Of a stretch of 64,000 nt of DNA, positions 37,844 to 47,599 are shown piece by piece (the stretch's first letter is position 1; each line of letters starts with the position of its first letter). A model generated the notes under the pieces. That model saw only the letters and a program-made list of their open reading frames with translations, searched no databases and was not told where the DNA came from. The stretch is from Streptococcus ilei (GTDB lineage: Bacteria > Bacillota > Bacilli > Lactobacillales > Streptococcaceae): assembly GCF_000479335.1 (NCBI RefSeq), contig NC_022584.1, positions 1,426,001-1,490,000 of the forward strand, read 5' to 3'. The position numbers were made by a program, and so were the translations under genes.

Positions 37844-38686
37844 ATGAAAAACTCAGTTCAATTTAAACGCCGCCTTAATCATTTCTTGACTTACCTCTAC
37901 TTGGTTGTCCTATCCATCGTCATCATCTATCCCTTGTTGATTACGGTTCTTTCAGCCTTCAAAACTGGTAACGTCAGTGCCTTTACGCTTGATTTCAGTG
38001 GCAGTCTCAGCTTTGATAACTTCCAAAAGCTCTTTACGGATACCCTCTATGGCACTTGGTATCTCAATACCTTGATTATCGCCATTATTACCATGGTTGC
38101 TCAAACATCCATCATTACTCTAGCAGGGTACGCCTACAGCCGTTACAACTTCTTGGCTCGTAAGCAAAGTTTGGTCTTCTTCTTGATTATCCAAATGGTG
38201 CCTACCATGGCTGCTTTGACTGCCTTCTTCGTTATGGCCTTGATGTTGAACGCCTTGAACCACAGTTGGTTCCTGATCTTCCTCTATGTCGGTGGAGGAA
38301 TTCCAATGAATGCTTGGTTGATGAAGGGTTACTTCGATACAGTCCCAATTTCACTTGATGAATCTGCAAAATTAGATGGTGCTGGACACTTCCGTCGCTT
38401 CTGGCAAATCGTCCTTCCATTGGTTCGTCCAATGATTGCGGTCCAAGCACTTTGGGCCTTCATGGGACCTTTTGGAGACTACATCTTGTCTAAATTCTTG
38501 CTTCGTGACGAAATCAACTACACGGTAGCGGTTGGTCTTCAAACCTTTATCAGTGACCAAAAAAATCAAAAGATTGCCTTCTTTGCGGCAGGTGCGATTC
38601 TGATTGCAGTCCCAATCTGTGTGCTCTTCTTCTTCCTCCAAAAGAACTTTGTTTCAGGCTTGACAGCTGGTGGGGATAAAGGATAA
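37844..38686 (+). CDS. malD: Maltodextrin ABC transporter permease MalD (MalG type)
   Basis: 280 residues from the ATG at 37844, which follows the malC stop codon by one base and has a GGAGG site 9 nt upstream; the frame is open further into malC but lacks a signal there. Six predicted helices; the EAA loop is [21 protein letters not shown] near residue 185. Partner permease of MalC. Confidence 0.94.
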   Translation: MKNSVQFKRRLNHFLTYLYLVVLSIVIIYPLLITVLSAFKTGNVSAFTLDFSGSLSFDNFQKLFTDTLYGTWYLNTLIIAIITMVAQTSIITLAGYAYSRYNFLARKQSLVFFLIIQMVPTMAALTAFFVMALMLNALNHSWFLIFLYVGGGIPMNAWLMKGYFDTVPISLDESAKLDGAGHFRRFWQIVLPLVRPMIAVQALWAFMGPFGDYILSKFLLRDEINYTVAVGLQTFISDQKNQKIAFFAAGAILIAVPICVLFFFLQKNFVSGLTAGGDKG

Positions 38687-38812
38687 AATAAGGTTTTCTA
38701 TCAGAAGTTTGTCACCTTCCTTGGATAGGTACAACTTCCATCAATGAAGAAAAGGAGGAGAATTCCTCTCCTACTTTTCTCCCAGTCACATAAATTTTAT
38801 CTTTAAGGAAAG

Positions 38813-38870
38813 GATGGGAGTGGGACAAGGATAGCAAGTTGATTGATTTGCTACCGGTCTCTCTCCCATC
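38813..38870 (+). terminator. Terminator-like hairpin between malD and malA
   Basis: GATGGGAG at 38813-38820 pairs with CTCCCATC at 38863-38870, with an inner ATAGCAA/TTGCTA stem, followed by TTTGGTT. The GGGAGTGGGACA start resembles the end of the structured repeat at 12020. The U-run is poor. Confidence 0.55.
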
Positions 38871-38931
38871 TTTGGTTAAGGATAAAATCTTGCTATGCTC
38901 TCCACATTTCGGAGATTAGAAAGGTCAATTC

Positions 38932-39744
38932 ATGCCCTATCCATTTAATTATTTTTCCAGCCTTTTTCAGGTAAGAAAAGCCTTTGCGAACCGTAAACAA
39001 CTCAATTGGTTCCAAATGATTTTCACCTCACTCTTTCTTCTATCCTTGACACTCATTCCTGTCGCCGTTCAAAATGCGGAACTCCAGACCTACCCTTTAA
39101 CTACCTTCGTTAGCGATGTCTTTGATCCCTTAACGGAGGATGTTATGAAGGACTTGAAAGAAAGTGTCCGTATTGAAGAGCATGAACTAGTCTATAACAG
39201 TCATTTTGGAGTTCACAAGAACAAAGCTGGCCATGTTATCATCGGTCATCACGAAGGGACTTCGTTAGGTGAAAAATTAACCCTCTATTTCGATAAGACC
39301 CAACTAGTGATTAGCAGAGAAAACAAAGAACTTGCAAGTATTCCTTATCAGGCAATCAATCAAAAGAGTCTCGAAAATAAAGATGCTTTAAGCCAAGCCA
39401 TTTCCAAAGATTGGTTCCAAGCCAATCGATTGGCAGTTAGCCTCTTCCTCGTCCTCTTCTCAGGTTTCTTATCTGCTGTGAATTTTGCAATTTTAGTATT
39501 TGGAGCTTCCTTCTTCCTCTTCTTGACACGGAAGTCACGTCTCTTCTCTCTCAAGACCTTCAAAGAATGCTTCAACTTCACTCTCAACTGTCTTGGTTTG
39601 CCTATTCTGGCGAGCGTCCTGATCAGTTTATTGTTCCACCAAGTCTTTACCACAACCATCTTGATCCAAAATATCCTATTTGTCTTGTTCCTCGCGCTTG
39701 CCTTCTATAAGACACATTTCCGGGATCCAGATTACAAACCTTAG
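38932..39744 (+). CDS. malA: DUF1189 membrane protein MalA
   Basis: 270 residues of the DUF1189 family, whose pneumococcal member MalA sits in the same place. One helix near 28-48, an extracellular domain (about 50-165), then three helices near 165-195, 215-240 and 240-260. Function is unknown. It is 11 bp upstream of malR and shares its transcript. Confidence 0.85.
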   Translation: MPYPFNYFSSLFQVRKAFANRKQLNWFQMIFTSLFLLSLTLIPVAVQNAELQTYPLTTFVSDVFDPLTEDVMKDLKESVRIEEHELVYNSHFGVHKNKAGHVIIGHHEGTSLGEKLTLYFDKTQLVISRENKELASIPYQAINQKSLENKDALSQAISKDWFQANRLAVSLFLVLFSGFLSAVNFAILVFGASFFLFLTRKSRLFSLKTFKECFNFTLNCLGLPILASVLISLLFHQVFTTTILIQNILFVLFLALAFYKTHFRDPDYKP

Positions 39745-39755
39745 GGAGGTCCTTT

Positions 39756-40739
39756 ATGCGTGTCATCATCAAAGATGTCGCCAAACTAGCTGGCGTTGCA
39801 CCATCTACCGTTACACGAGTGATTCAAAATAAATCTACCATCAGTGAAGCCACTAAAAAGCGGGTTCGTTCTGCCATGAAAGAACTGGATTACCATCCAA
39901 ACCTCAATGCTCGTAGCTTAGTAAGCCAGTCCAGTCAGGTGATTGCCCTTGTCTTGCCTGATGAAAGTGATGTGTTCTTCCAAAACCCCTTCTTCCCTAC
40001 AGTCCTCCGTGGGATTAGTCAGGTCGCCTCTGATCATGGCTATGCGATTCAGATTTGTACAGGGGCTAATGAAACCCACCGCCTCGATCAACTCAAACAA
40101 ATGATTTATGGTAAGCGGGTAGATGGACTCATCTTCCTCTATTCCAAATTGAATGATCCTCTGGTTGACTTCTGTATTGAAGATAAATTTCCTTTCTTGA
40201 TTTTAGGGAAAGCAACTTCCCCTTTTGTATCATTAGTCGATAACGACAATGTTAAAGCAGCCTTTGATGCGACCGAATACTTTATCAACAAGGGATACCA
40301 ACACATCGCTTTCCTTGGAGGAAATAAGGAATTGGCTGTTTCTCAAGACCGCTACAAGGGCTATCAAGAAGCTCTTGCCAGTCATCAAATCCCTCTTCGT
40401 GAAGAATTGGTCAAATTCTCCTTTGGTTTCTTGCTTGAAGAAAATTCTTACCAAATCATGGATACCCTGCCTTTTGAAAAACTGGAAGCACTCATGACAA
40501 CGGATATTCTCGTTGCCGAAGGGGTCCGGAGATACCTGATAGACAAACAAGTCGATCTTCCGATTATTTCCTTCGACTCCATTAAACCACGGATTCCAAT
40601 TGACGCCTATATTGATATCAATACGGTTGAATTAGGACGTGAATCTGTCAGAACCCTACTCCAAATTATTAAGGACAACAAGGAAAACAAAACCGTTTGC
40701 TATAGACAGCTCATTGAACACTCGATTATTGAACTTTAG
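39756..40739 (+). CDS. malR: LacI-family maltose operon repressor MalR
   Basis: 327 residues: N-terminal helix-turn-helix (IKDVAKLAGVAPSTVTRVIQ) with hinge NLNARSLVSQSSQ, then a periplasmic-binding-like effector domain (GKRVDGLIFLYS, FLGGNKELAVSQDRYKGY). Expected to repress malQP and malXCD when maltodextrin is absent by binding the ACGTT-centred operators at 34903-35166. Strong GGGAGG ribosome-binding site. Confidence 0.93.
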   Translation: MRVIIKDVAKLAGVAPSTVTRVIQNKSTISEATKKRVRSAMKELDYHPNLNARSLVSQSSQVIALVLPDESDVFFQNPFFPTVLRGISQVASDHGYAIQICTGANETHRLDQLKQMIYGKRVDGLIFLYSKLNDPLVDFCIEDKFPFLILGKATSPFVSLVDNDNVKAAFDATEYFINKGYQHIAFLGGNKELAVSQDRYKGYQEALASHQIPLREELVKFSFGFLLEENSYQIMDTLPFEKLEALMTTDILVAEGVRRYLIDKQVDLPIISFDSIKPRIPIDAYIDINTVELGRESVRTLLQIIKDNKENKTVCYRQLIEHSIIEL

Positions 40740-40747
40740 GAGAACCC

Positions 40748-42799
40748 ATGACAACTCATTTTTCAGCTTATTTAGATGACCAAGACTTGATTCGCGTGGA
40801 AGGAGGAGAGAGCGTAGTGGCCTCTCTTCCTTTTACATTGACGTCTGGTTCCAACACGATTGAACTCCTGCCGACGGAGGAAGAAAAAACTCTTCGGAGC
40901 CCTCTTCCCGTCGACATGAGTCAAATATATACTCTTTCAAATGGTAACGGCGAGTCCTGTCTCCTCCACTTCCGAGATGTTGTCCGTCAACCCATCTTTG
41001 ATCAGCTTTATGCTTATGATGGAGAGGATTTAGGAGCTCATTACTCAAAAGAACAAACGACCTTTGCCTTCTGGGCTCCTATCTCTCAAGAGGTTGAGCT
41101 CTTGATCAACCAAACTGCCTACCCGATGGAGCGAACAGAAAAAGGAGTTTGGCGTCTAGTACTCGAGGGAGATTGGGAAAAAGCCCCTTATGCCTACCAG
41201 CATCAGGTTAATGGTGTAACCCATATCGTTCATGACCCTTATGCCCTCTCTTCTGAAGCCAATTCAGGAGCTAGCTATGTCATCGACCGCCACAAGATTG
41301 AGCGCCCCATTCAGAGAGCAGCGACTCAACTGGATCCGACTCAGGCCGTTATTTATGAACTAAGTGTTCGAGATTTCTCCATGCAAAAAGAAGCCGGATT
41401 CCAACACCCTGGGACCTTCCCAGCCTTGTTAGAATCTCCTAAACATGAAAACCAGACCTTTGGCTTTGATTACTTGAAATCCCTGGGCATTACTCATGTT
41501 CAGCTCATGCCCCTCTATGATTTTGGAAGCGTGGATGAAACCAACCCTGTCGCTGGTTACAATTGGGGCTATGACCCTGTGCAATACAATGTCCCTGAAG
41601 GAAGTTTTAGCACCCAGCCAAATGATCCTTACCAACGGATCCTTGAGCTACAACAAGTGATTGATGCATACCATCAGGCCGATCTCAGCCTCATAATGGA
41701 CGTCGTCTATAACCACGTTTACCTCTCTGACGATTTTGCTTTTGAGCAGATTGTTCCTGGCTATTTCTACCGTTATGACCAAAACCGCCAACGGACCAAC
41801 GGGACCTTCTGTGGTAATGATGTAGCTAGTGAACGGGCTATGGTTCGCAACTACATCAAGCAATCCGTCAAGCAGTGGGTTCAACTGTATGGCTTTGATG
41901 GCTTTCGCTTTGACCTCATGGGAATCATTGATCGCCAAACCATGATGGAAATTCAAGATGAATTAAGCGCTATTTACCCCAACATTTACCTTTATGGGGA
42001 AGGGTGGAAGATGGATACCGGACTGGATCCAGACCTCCTGGCTCATCAATACAATGCCCGTCACCTTCGTCCTTATGGCTTTTTCAGTGACAACTTCCGA
42101 GATACCGTTAAACGAAGCATCTTGAAGGAAGGTCGAATAGATAGTCGTTATCAGGCCAATGATCTTGCCAATATTTTGACTGCCAATGTTGGACTCAAAG
42201 GAGCAGCCCACTTTGTGCGTCCTCAACAGGCGATTAACTATGTGGAATGCCACGATAACGCAACCTTCTTTGACTATCTCAAGGTTGAAGATCCAAATAT
42301 TTCAGAGGAGAAGCGACAGGCTAAAGCTCGTCTCGGTTTGCACCTCGTCCTCTTGTCTCAAGGCGTTCCCTTCCTACATGCCGGCCAAGAGTTCTATCGC
42401 AGCAAAGGCTTAGAAGAAAATACTTACAATCTCCCAGATGCTCTAAATCAACTAGACTGGCTTTCTTCTACAGCCTATGAAAGAGATATCCATTTCCTTC
42501 GCGATTTCATTGCTTATCGTAAAGAGGAAGACCTCCTCCACCTAGAGAAGGCCCAAGCCATTCGAGACTACTGTCAAGTCACTTGGACTTCGGAAAACAC
42601 CTTCTCTTACAGCATCGAAAAAGATGGACGCAAACTTCTTATCTTGGTCAACCTGGGGGATCAAGAGTGGACTTATTCACTCAAACAGCCTGCTAGATTA
42701 GCAATTGCTCACCCCCATGTTTATACTAGAGAGCAACAAATTTCTCAAAGAGAATTCACCATTCCAGCCTATAGTTGGATTTTGGTAGTACAAGCATAA
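40748..42799 (+). CDS. pulA: Type I pullulanase (GH13)
   Basis: Debranching enzyme that cuts alpha-1,6 bonds. 683 residues without signal peptide, so cytoplasmic. An N-terminal region and a CBM48 module (FAFWAPISQEVELLI) precede the GH13 barrel with the type-I signature YNWGYDP, VVYNHVY, the nucleophile in GFRFDLMG, the acid/base in YGEGW and VECHDN. It follows malR by 8 bp, so imported branched dextrins can be debranched before MalQ and MalP act. Surface pullulanases of streptococci are far larger and have anchors. Confidence 0.92.
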   Translation: MTTHFSAYLDDQDLIRVEGGESVVASLPFTLTSGSNTIELLPTEEEKTLRSPLPVDMSQIYTLSNGNGESCLLHFRDVVRQPIFDQLYAYDGEDLGAHYSKEQTTFAFWAPISQEVELLINQTAYPMERTEKGVWRLVLEGDWEKAPYAYQHQVNGVTHIVHDPYALSSEANSGASYVIDRHKIERPIQRAATQLDPTQAVIYELSVRDFSMQKEAGFQHPGTFPALLESPKHENQTFGFDYLKSLGITHVQLMPLYDFGSVDETNPVAGYNWGYDPVQYNVPEGSFSTQPNDPYQRILELQQVIDAYHQADLSLIMDVVYNHVYLSDDFAFEQIVPGYFYRYDQNRQRTNGTFCGNDVASERAMVRNYIKQSVKQWVQLYGFDGFRFDLMGIIDRQTMMEIQDELSAIYPNIYLYGEGWKMDTGLDPDLLAHQYNARHLRPYGFFSDNFRDTVKRSILKEGRIDSRYQANDLANILTANVGLKGAAHFVRPQQAINYVECHDNATFFDYLKVEDPNISEEKRQAKARLGLHLVLLSQGVPFLHAGQEFYRSKGLEENTYNLPDALNQLDWLSSTAYERDIHFLRDFIAYRKEEDLLHLEKAQAIRDYCQVTWTSENTFSYSIEKDGRKLLILVNLGDQEWTYSLKQPARLAIAHPHVYTREQQISQREFTIPAYSWILVVQA

Positions 42800-42835
42800 A
42801 AAAATTCCTGCAAGCCTATCTTGCAGGAATTTTTT
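42799..42835. terminator. Two-way terminator between pulA and the YitT gene
   Basis: AATTCCTGCAAG CCTAT CTTGCAGGAATT with A and T runs on both sides; it serves both convergent genes. Confidence 0.9.
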
Positions 42836-43775
42836 AATCCTCCACTTCGACAAAACGTCCAATAATATGAACATTTTCTGATATGGTAATAAAAGCTTCA
42901 GGATCCTCTTTTTTCATTAAAAATTTAAACTCATTAAACTCTGCTCTGGTAATAACGGTGAGCAAGACCGCTTTTTCCTGATGATTATAAGTCCCTTCCG
43001 CATTGTGGATAATGGTTGCTCCACGATGCAAACGCTTATGAATTTTCTCAATTATCTTATCCGGTTGGCTAGTGACAATCATAGCCTGCATCCGCTTCTG
43101 CTTGGTAAAGACTGCATCTGTCACTCGACTGGACACAAAAATGGTAATCATCGAATAGAGGGCATATTTCCAACCAAAGGTCATCCCTGCTATCAACATG
43201 ATGGTCCCATTGACGATGAGAGAAATTTTTCCGACGTTCTTGCCCGTTCGCTTTCGAATGGTCAAGCTAACAATATCGGTTCCCCCACTGGAGATATTGT
43301 TGCGAAGCGCAAATCCAATCCCTGTCCCCATTACAACTCCCCCAAAGAGAGCATTCATAATAGGATCATTGGTCAGGGTAACCACTGGCATAAATTGGAT
43401 AAAGAAGGAACTCATAGACACCGTGATAAAGGTGAAAATAGTAAACTTATGACCAATTTGATACCAAGCGATGATCATTAATGGCAGATTGATGGCATAG
43501 AATGACAAAGAGACCGGAATGGTAAAGCCTAAAAATCGATCACTAAGGGCGGATATAATCTGGGCCAATCCTGTCGCACCACTGGAATACACACGTCCCG
43601 GCTGGAAAAAGAAGTTCACAGCAACGGCAGATAGGAAGCCATAGACCAAAGAAGCCGAAATCTTTTCATCGTACTTCTCTCGGGAAATACTTTTTAAGAC
43701 CCGTAGTAATTTAAAGTTATAGGCAATTCTTCTCACATAATAACGTAAGATTTTACCTAAGCGAGTTTTTTTCAT
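42834..43775 (-). CDS. YitT family membrane protein (DUF161/DUF2179)
   Basis: 313 residues. About five transmembrane helices (roughly 45-65, 80-105, 110-130, 135-160, 190-220) including the YitT signature FFQPGRVYSSGATGLAQII and NISSGGTDIVS, then a cytoplasmic DUF2179 domain (MIVTSQPDKIIEKIHKRLHRGATII...EGTY). The transported substrate is unknown. The first ~30 residues are basic. Single gene on the minus strand. Confidence 0.86.
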   Translation of the reverse strand: MKKTRLGKILRYYVRRIAYNFKLLRVLKSISREKYDEKISASLVYGFLSAVAVNFFFQPGRVYSSGATGLAQIISALSDRFLGFTIPVSLSFYAINLPLMIIAWYQIGHKFTIFTFITVSMSSFFIQFMPVVTLTNDPIMNALFGGVVMGTGIGFALRNNISSGGTDIVSLTIRKRTGKNVGKISLIVNGTIMLIAGMTFGWKYALYSMITIFVSSRVTDAVFTKQKRMQAMIVTSQPDKIIEKIHKRLHRGATIIHNAEGTYNHQEKAVLLTVITRAEFNEFKFLMKKEDPEAFITISENVHIIGRFVEVED

Positions 43776-43800
43776 GACTATCTCTCAATTTATAAATAAA

Positions 43801-43836
43801 GGGAAAATCCCAGAAGCTACTTCTGCGGATTTTCCG
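43801..43836 (-). terminator. aspS terminator
   Basis: On the minus strand GGAAAATCC GCAGAAG TAG CTTCTG GGATTTTCC followed by CTTTATTT, starting about 10 bp past the aspS stop. Confidence 0.75.
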
Positions 43837-43845
43837 CTTTTATTC

Positions 43846-45600
43846 TTACTCCTCAGTTTTGACTTCTACTTGTAGACTCAACTCTTCCAGTTGTTTGGTG
43901 GCTACTGTAGAAGGAGCTTGGGTCATTGGATCTGTTGCCTTGTTGTTCTTAGGGAAGGCAATCACTTCACGGATATTCTCCTCACCAGCTAACAACATGA
44001 CAAAACGGTCCAAACCAAGAGCCAATCCACCATGTGGAGGGAAACCAAAATCCATAGCTTCTAGCAAGAAACCAAATTGCTCTGTCGCATCTTCTTTTGA
44101 GAAACCGAGAGCCGTAAACATCCGTTCTTGCAATTCTTTTTGGTTGATCCGGAGACTTCCTCCTCCAAGTTCGTAACCATTGAGCACAATGTCATAGGCA
44201 ATAGCACGTACCTTAGCGAGATCGCCCTCTAATTCATGAGCTGTATCTGCTTGTGGAAGTGTAAAGGGATGGTGGGCACTCATGTAACGGCCTTCTTCTT
44301 CAGACCACTCAAACATTGGCCAATCTACCACCCAAAGGAAGTTGAATTGACTGTTGTCGATGAGGTCTAATTCCTTGGCAATTCTACAACGAAGAGCACC
44401 TAGTGTTGCGTTAGCTACTTCTAGTGTATCCGCTACAAAGAGGACCAAATCTTTTTCTTCCAACTGTAAAGCACTTGTCAACTCTGTTGTCACGTCTGTC
44501 AAGAACTTAGCAACTGGACCGTTTAAAGCACCATCAGCTACCTTGACCCATGCAAGACCTTTAGCGCCATATTGTTTGGCTACTTCGGTCATCTTATCGA
44601 TATCTTTACGTGAGTAGTTGTCTGCTGCTCCTTTGACCACAATGGCTTTCACTGCTGGAGCTTCTGAGAAGACCTTGAAGTCTACACCCTTTACAACTTC
44701 TGTCAAGTCTGTCAAGAGCATCTCAAAACGAGTATCTGGTTTGTCAGAACCGTAAAGAGCCATCGCATCATCGTACTTCATCCGTGGGAAAGGAAGTGTT
44801 ACTTCAATCCCCTTGGTTTCTTTCATGACACGCGCGATTAAACCTTCCGTAATATCTTGAATTTCTTGCTCTGTCAGGAAGGAGGTTTCTAAATCGACCT
44901 GTGTAAACTCAGGTTGGCGGTCTCCACGTAAATCTTCGTCACGGAAACATTTGACGATTTGATAATAGCGGTCAAAACCAGCATTCATCAACAATTGTTT
45001 CGTGATTTGAGGGCTTTGAGGCAAGGCATAAAAGTGACCCTTGTTAACACGAGATGGAACGAGATAGTCACGCGCCCCTTCTGGAGTTGACTTAGAAAGG
45101 AAAGGTGTTTCCACATCAATAAATTCCAGCTCATCCAAGTAGTTCCGAATAGAGTGGGTTACCTTGGCACGCAATTTCAAGTTTTCCAACATCTCTGGAC
45201 GACGCAAGTCCAAATATCGATAGCGTAGACGGGTATCGTCGTTAGCTTCAATGCCATCCTTGATCTCAAATGGTGTGGTTTTTGCCGTATTAAGGACAGT
45301 TAAGGAAGAAACATGCATTTCAACCTGACCTGTTGCAATTTTATCATTAGCTTGCTGTCTGGCAGCAACTTGACCTGTCACTTCGATCACATACTCGCTA
45401 CGAAGACTCTCAGCCGTTGCCATTACTTCCGAATTGACCGTCTCTGGATTGATGACCAATTGCATAATCCCTTCACGATCTCGCAAATCAATAAAGATCA
45501 AGCCACCCAAATCACGGCGTCGACTCACCCATCCTTTGAGGGTCAGTTCTTGTCCAATGTGTTCCTCGCGAACACGTCCAGCATACATGGAACGTTTCAT
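43846..45600 (-). CDS. aspS: Aspartyl-tRNA synthetase
   Basis: 584 residues from the ATG at 45600 ([10 protein letters not shown]); the frame continues 18 bp to a TTG that coincides with the ribosome-binding region. Class-II enzyme: N-terminal OB anticodon domain ([22 protein letters not shown]), motif 2 [18 protein letters not shown], a GAD insertion domain, and motif 3 [15 protein letters not shown]. Length fits the bacterial type. Upstream an extended -10 (TGGTAAAAT) lies at 45647-45655. Confidence 0.97.
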   Translation of the reverse strand: MKRSMYAGRVREEHIGQELTLKGWVSRRRDLGGLIFIDLRDREGIMQLVINPETVNSEVMATAESLRSEYVIEVTGQVAARQQANDKIATGQVEMHVSSLTVLNTAKTTPFEIKDGIEANDDTRLRYRYLDLRRPEMLENLKLRAKVTHSIRNYLDELEFIDVETPFLSKSTPEGARDYLVPSRVNKGHFYALPQSPQITKQLLMNAGFDRYYQIVKCFRDEDLRGDRQPEFTQVDLETSFLTEQEIQDITEGLIARVMKETKGIEVTLPFPRMKYDDAMALYGSDKPDTRFEMLLTDLTEVVKGVDFKVFSEAPAVKAIVVKGAADNYSRKDIDKMTEVAKQYGAKGLAWVKVADGALNGPVAKFLTDVTTELTSALQLEEKDLVLFVADTLEVANATLGALRCRIAKELDLIDNSQFNFLWVVDWPMFEWSEEEGRYMSAHHPFTLPQADTAHELEGDLAKVRAIAYDIVLNGYELGGGSLRINQKELQERMFTALGFSKEDATEQFGFLLEAMDFGFPPHGGLALGLDRFVMLLAGEENIREVIAFPKNNKATDPMTQAPSTVATKQLEELSLQVEVKTEE

Positions 45601-45646
45601 TGTATTTTTACTCTCCAAACTAATATTCTTCCTTCTATTTTACCAT

Positions 45647-45655
45647 AAAGCCTGT
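45647..45655 (-). promoter_or_regulatory. Candidate extended -10 promoter of aspS
   Basis: The minus strand reads TGGTAAAAT between the small membrane protein gene and aspS, about 45 nt before the aspS start. No clear -35. Confidence 0.45.
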
Positions 45656-45700
45656 CAGATAAGTGCTTTTCCAGAGATTTTTCCAGAAAAAACAGTTCTT

Positions 45701-45946
45701 TTATTCAGCTTCTTTCCCGGTAGGAGCTTTCTCTTGTTTGGCCTCTTCATCGTATAGGGTTGGGGCCAAGATTTTCATCAGACTAGCTGTTCCAAAACGC
45801 ATGATAGCTGCCAAGACTCCAAATATTGGAGCCAAGTTACGGAAAAAGAAGTCTCCTCTGATGAATTGGGTGATGAGGCCCGTAATGAGAAAAATCACGA
45901 TTCCTTGAAGAATCGCATAAACAGCTATTTTCTTCATTGTTTTCAT
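45701..45946 (-). CDS. Small two-helix membrane protein, function unknown
   Basis: 81 residues with two hydrophobic helices (about 6-26 and 38-58) and a charged Glu/Lys-rich tail (EEAKQEKAPTGKEAE). The start at 45946 or an internal ATG at 45937 are both possible; neither has a strong ribosome-binding site. Its upstream region holds the cluster of DnaA boxes at 45981-46022. I do not recognise a characterised family. Confidence 0.65.
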   Translation of the reverse strand: MKTMKKIAVYAILQGIVIFLITGLITQFIRGDFFFRNLAPIFGVLAAIMRFGTASLMKILAPTLYDEEAKQEKAPTGKEAE

Positions 45947-45980
45947 GGTTTACCAGTTTCTCTCTTTCTAGTAGATAGAC

Positions 45981-46022
45981 TTATCCACAAGTCTGTGGAT
46001 AAGTCTGTGAATATGGGGATAA
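45981..46022. promoter_or_regulatory. Cluster of four DnaA-box-like sites
   Basis: Two perfect boxes face each other: TTATCCACA (45981-45989) and TGTGGATAA (45994-46002). Two one-mismatch boxes follow in the second orientation: TGTGAATAT (46006-46014) and TGGGGATAA (46014-46022). The first pair also forms a 10-bp stem with a 4-nt loop. It is not next to dnaA or dnaN in this window, so it is unlikely to be oriC. Confidence 0.65.
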
Positions 46023-46045
46023 GTTTCTTTAAAACTATAGGAAAA

Positions 46046-46071
46046 AGGTTGAGACTGGGTATTCTCAACCT
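46046..46071 (-). terminator. dlt operon terminator
   Basis: On the minus strand GGTTGAGA ATACCCAG TCTCAACC followed by TTTTTCC, 10 bp past the dltD stop. Confidence 0.85.
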
Positions 46072-46080
46072 CTTCGCATC

Positions 46081-47349
46081 TTACTTAAATTGATCCGGCT
46101 GGCCTTTATAGTTAGCCCAGTCCTGACTTAAGAAACGATTGTTAATCTTGTATTCAGGAGCCGGTTGAGGGTTGGAGACAAAAGGATCAACTGCCTTGTC
46201 AAATGCCAACCATCCATTCCAGCCCATATGAATGGTGTCCTGCATAAAGTAGGGATTATCACCATCTTTAGAAAAATCAGCAATATGGGTAAAGCCTTGA
46301 CTTTCTAATTGGTAACGGATTTTTTCAACTGTCCGTTGATACATTTCTTTACTCAAACCTGTATAGGCCATCCATTTAGAGTTAACTGGAGGGATGACAA
46401 ATATCACATTGGTTTTCGATTGAGCAAACTGATCCAAGACCAGTTGTAAATCATTGTATTCTGGAGATTGCTCATAGGATTCATTCTTTTGGAATCCTTT
46501 GAGTTTCTTTAACTTACTTGCAAGTCGATGGTTGTAAAAGCTATTACTAATGCCTAGTTTGTTATTATTGGTTTTCTTTTTGGCTTCCGCAGTCGCTACC
46601 TCTTCCAAAGCTTCGTAAGAAAATGTATCTGGCAAGTCATTTAAGCGAGAGAGAACTTTCTTCTCATAGTTGCTATTGTTCATTGCCGTAAAGGTGCTAA
46701 AGAAGGCATCCTCCCGACGAACAAAGCGCATGAGGGTCTGATTGAGACCTTTTTCAAAACCAGATAGGTTTTGACCTTTCGCTAGCTTCTGAACTTCTCC
46801 CTGCATAGCAACATTAGGATACTGTTGCAAAAGACGAGACGCCGCATACTGGCTTGCTGGGCCAGCTTCTTGGTTGGCCAAAAAGCTAGTTAATTGATCG
46901 CTGTTAAAGTATTGCTGAAAGGCCGACGAATCATAGCCATCCTTCGTAAACCACTGGGGCGATACCACATAGACAGCGGTTTTTCCTTCTAGTTGAGGAA
47001 GAATTTGCTGCATCCCAAAATATTGGTTCAAGGACGCTGCTCCTCGTTGCCCTAGAAAATACGGGCGATAAGAACGATCATACTTCTCAGCTAGTACTGC
47101 TGGGTGGACGATATCAAACCGCAACCATTCGCTGGAACCAAAGAAGGGTACAAAACGATAGTTGGGATCCCCGAGCGCTTCTTCTTTACGGGCACGATTT
47201 TTAAAGCCTTCTGCTGTCAAGCTCACTGCGGCCTTTTTCTCCTCTGTCAGATTATGTTTATGGTTAATCGGATAGAAAAAGAGAAGAGTGGCGACAAGAG
47301 CCATGGCACAAAAGACCGGACCCAGAATCAGCCACAATCGTTTAAGCAT
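46081..47349 (-). CDS. dltD: D-alanyl transfer protein DltD
   Basis: Membrane-anchored SGNH-like protein required for the last step of teichoic-acid D-alanylation. 422 residues from the ATG at 47349 ([11 protein letters not shown]), which has a GGAG site 7 nt upstream and overlaps dltC by 8 bp. One N-terminal helix, then an extracellular domain with the catalytic-serine block [18 protein letters not shown] near 120 and the C-terminal DxxH region [13 protein letters not shown]. Confidence 0.95.
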   Translation of the reverse strand: MLKRLWLILGPVFCAMALVATLLFFYPINHKHNLTEEKKAAVSLTAEGFKNRARKEEALGDPNYRFVPFFGSSEWLRFDIVHPAVLAEKYDRSYRPYFLGQRGAASLNQYFGMQQILPQLEGKTAVYVVSPQWFTKDGYDSSAFQQYFNSDQLTSFLANQEAGPASQYAASRLLQQYPNVAMQGEVQKLAKGQNLSGFEKGLNQTLMRFVRREDAFFSTFTAMNNSNYEKKVLSRLNDLPDTFSYEALEEVATAEAKKKTNNNKLGISNSFYNHRLASKLKKLKGFQKNESYEQSPEYNDLQLVLDQFAQSKTNVIFVIPPVNSKWMAYTGLSKEMYQRTVEKIRYQLESQGFTHIADFSKDGDNPYFMQDTIHMGWNGWLAFDKAVDPFVSNPQPAPEYKINNRFLSQDWANYKGQPDQFK

Positions 47350-47581
47350 TCTGAAGCTCCATGACACCTTCTACGATTTTGTTGGCTGTGTTCCAGTCAT
47401 CACGACCAAATTCAGATACTGGAACCCGAATATCGAAGCGGTTTTCCAATTCAACAATCAACTCAACGGTTCCCATGCTATCAAGAACACCCGCATCAAA
47501 GAGATCCTCATCCATCATATCTGAGACATCTTCCATAAACAATTCATCAATAATTTCAATTACTTGTGATTTTACATCCAT
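47342..47581 (-). CDS. dltC: D-alanyl carrier protein DltC
   Basis: 79-residue acyl-carrier-like protein. The phosphopantetheine serine is in [13 protein letters not shown] (about residue 35). DltA loads D-alanine on it and DltB takes it over. Acidic, full length. Confidence 0.96.
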   Translation of the reverse strand: MDVKSQVIEIIDELFMEDVSDMMDEDLFDAGVLDSMGTVELIVELENRFDIRVPVSEFGRDDWNTANKIVEGVMELQNA

Positions 47582-47599
47582 TTTTCATTTTTCCTTTTC

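Noticed and set aside
38754..38772. AGGAGGAG...CCTCTCCT hairpin as a terminator after malD
   Set aside because: The stem has mismatches and no U-run follows; the hairpin at 38813-38870 is the better candidate.
45981..46022. Chromosomal origin oriC
   Set aside because: dnaA and dnaN are not adjacent, only four boxes are present and no AT-rich unwinding region with 13-mers is evident.
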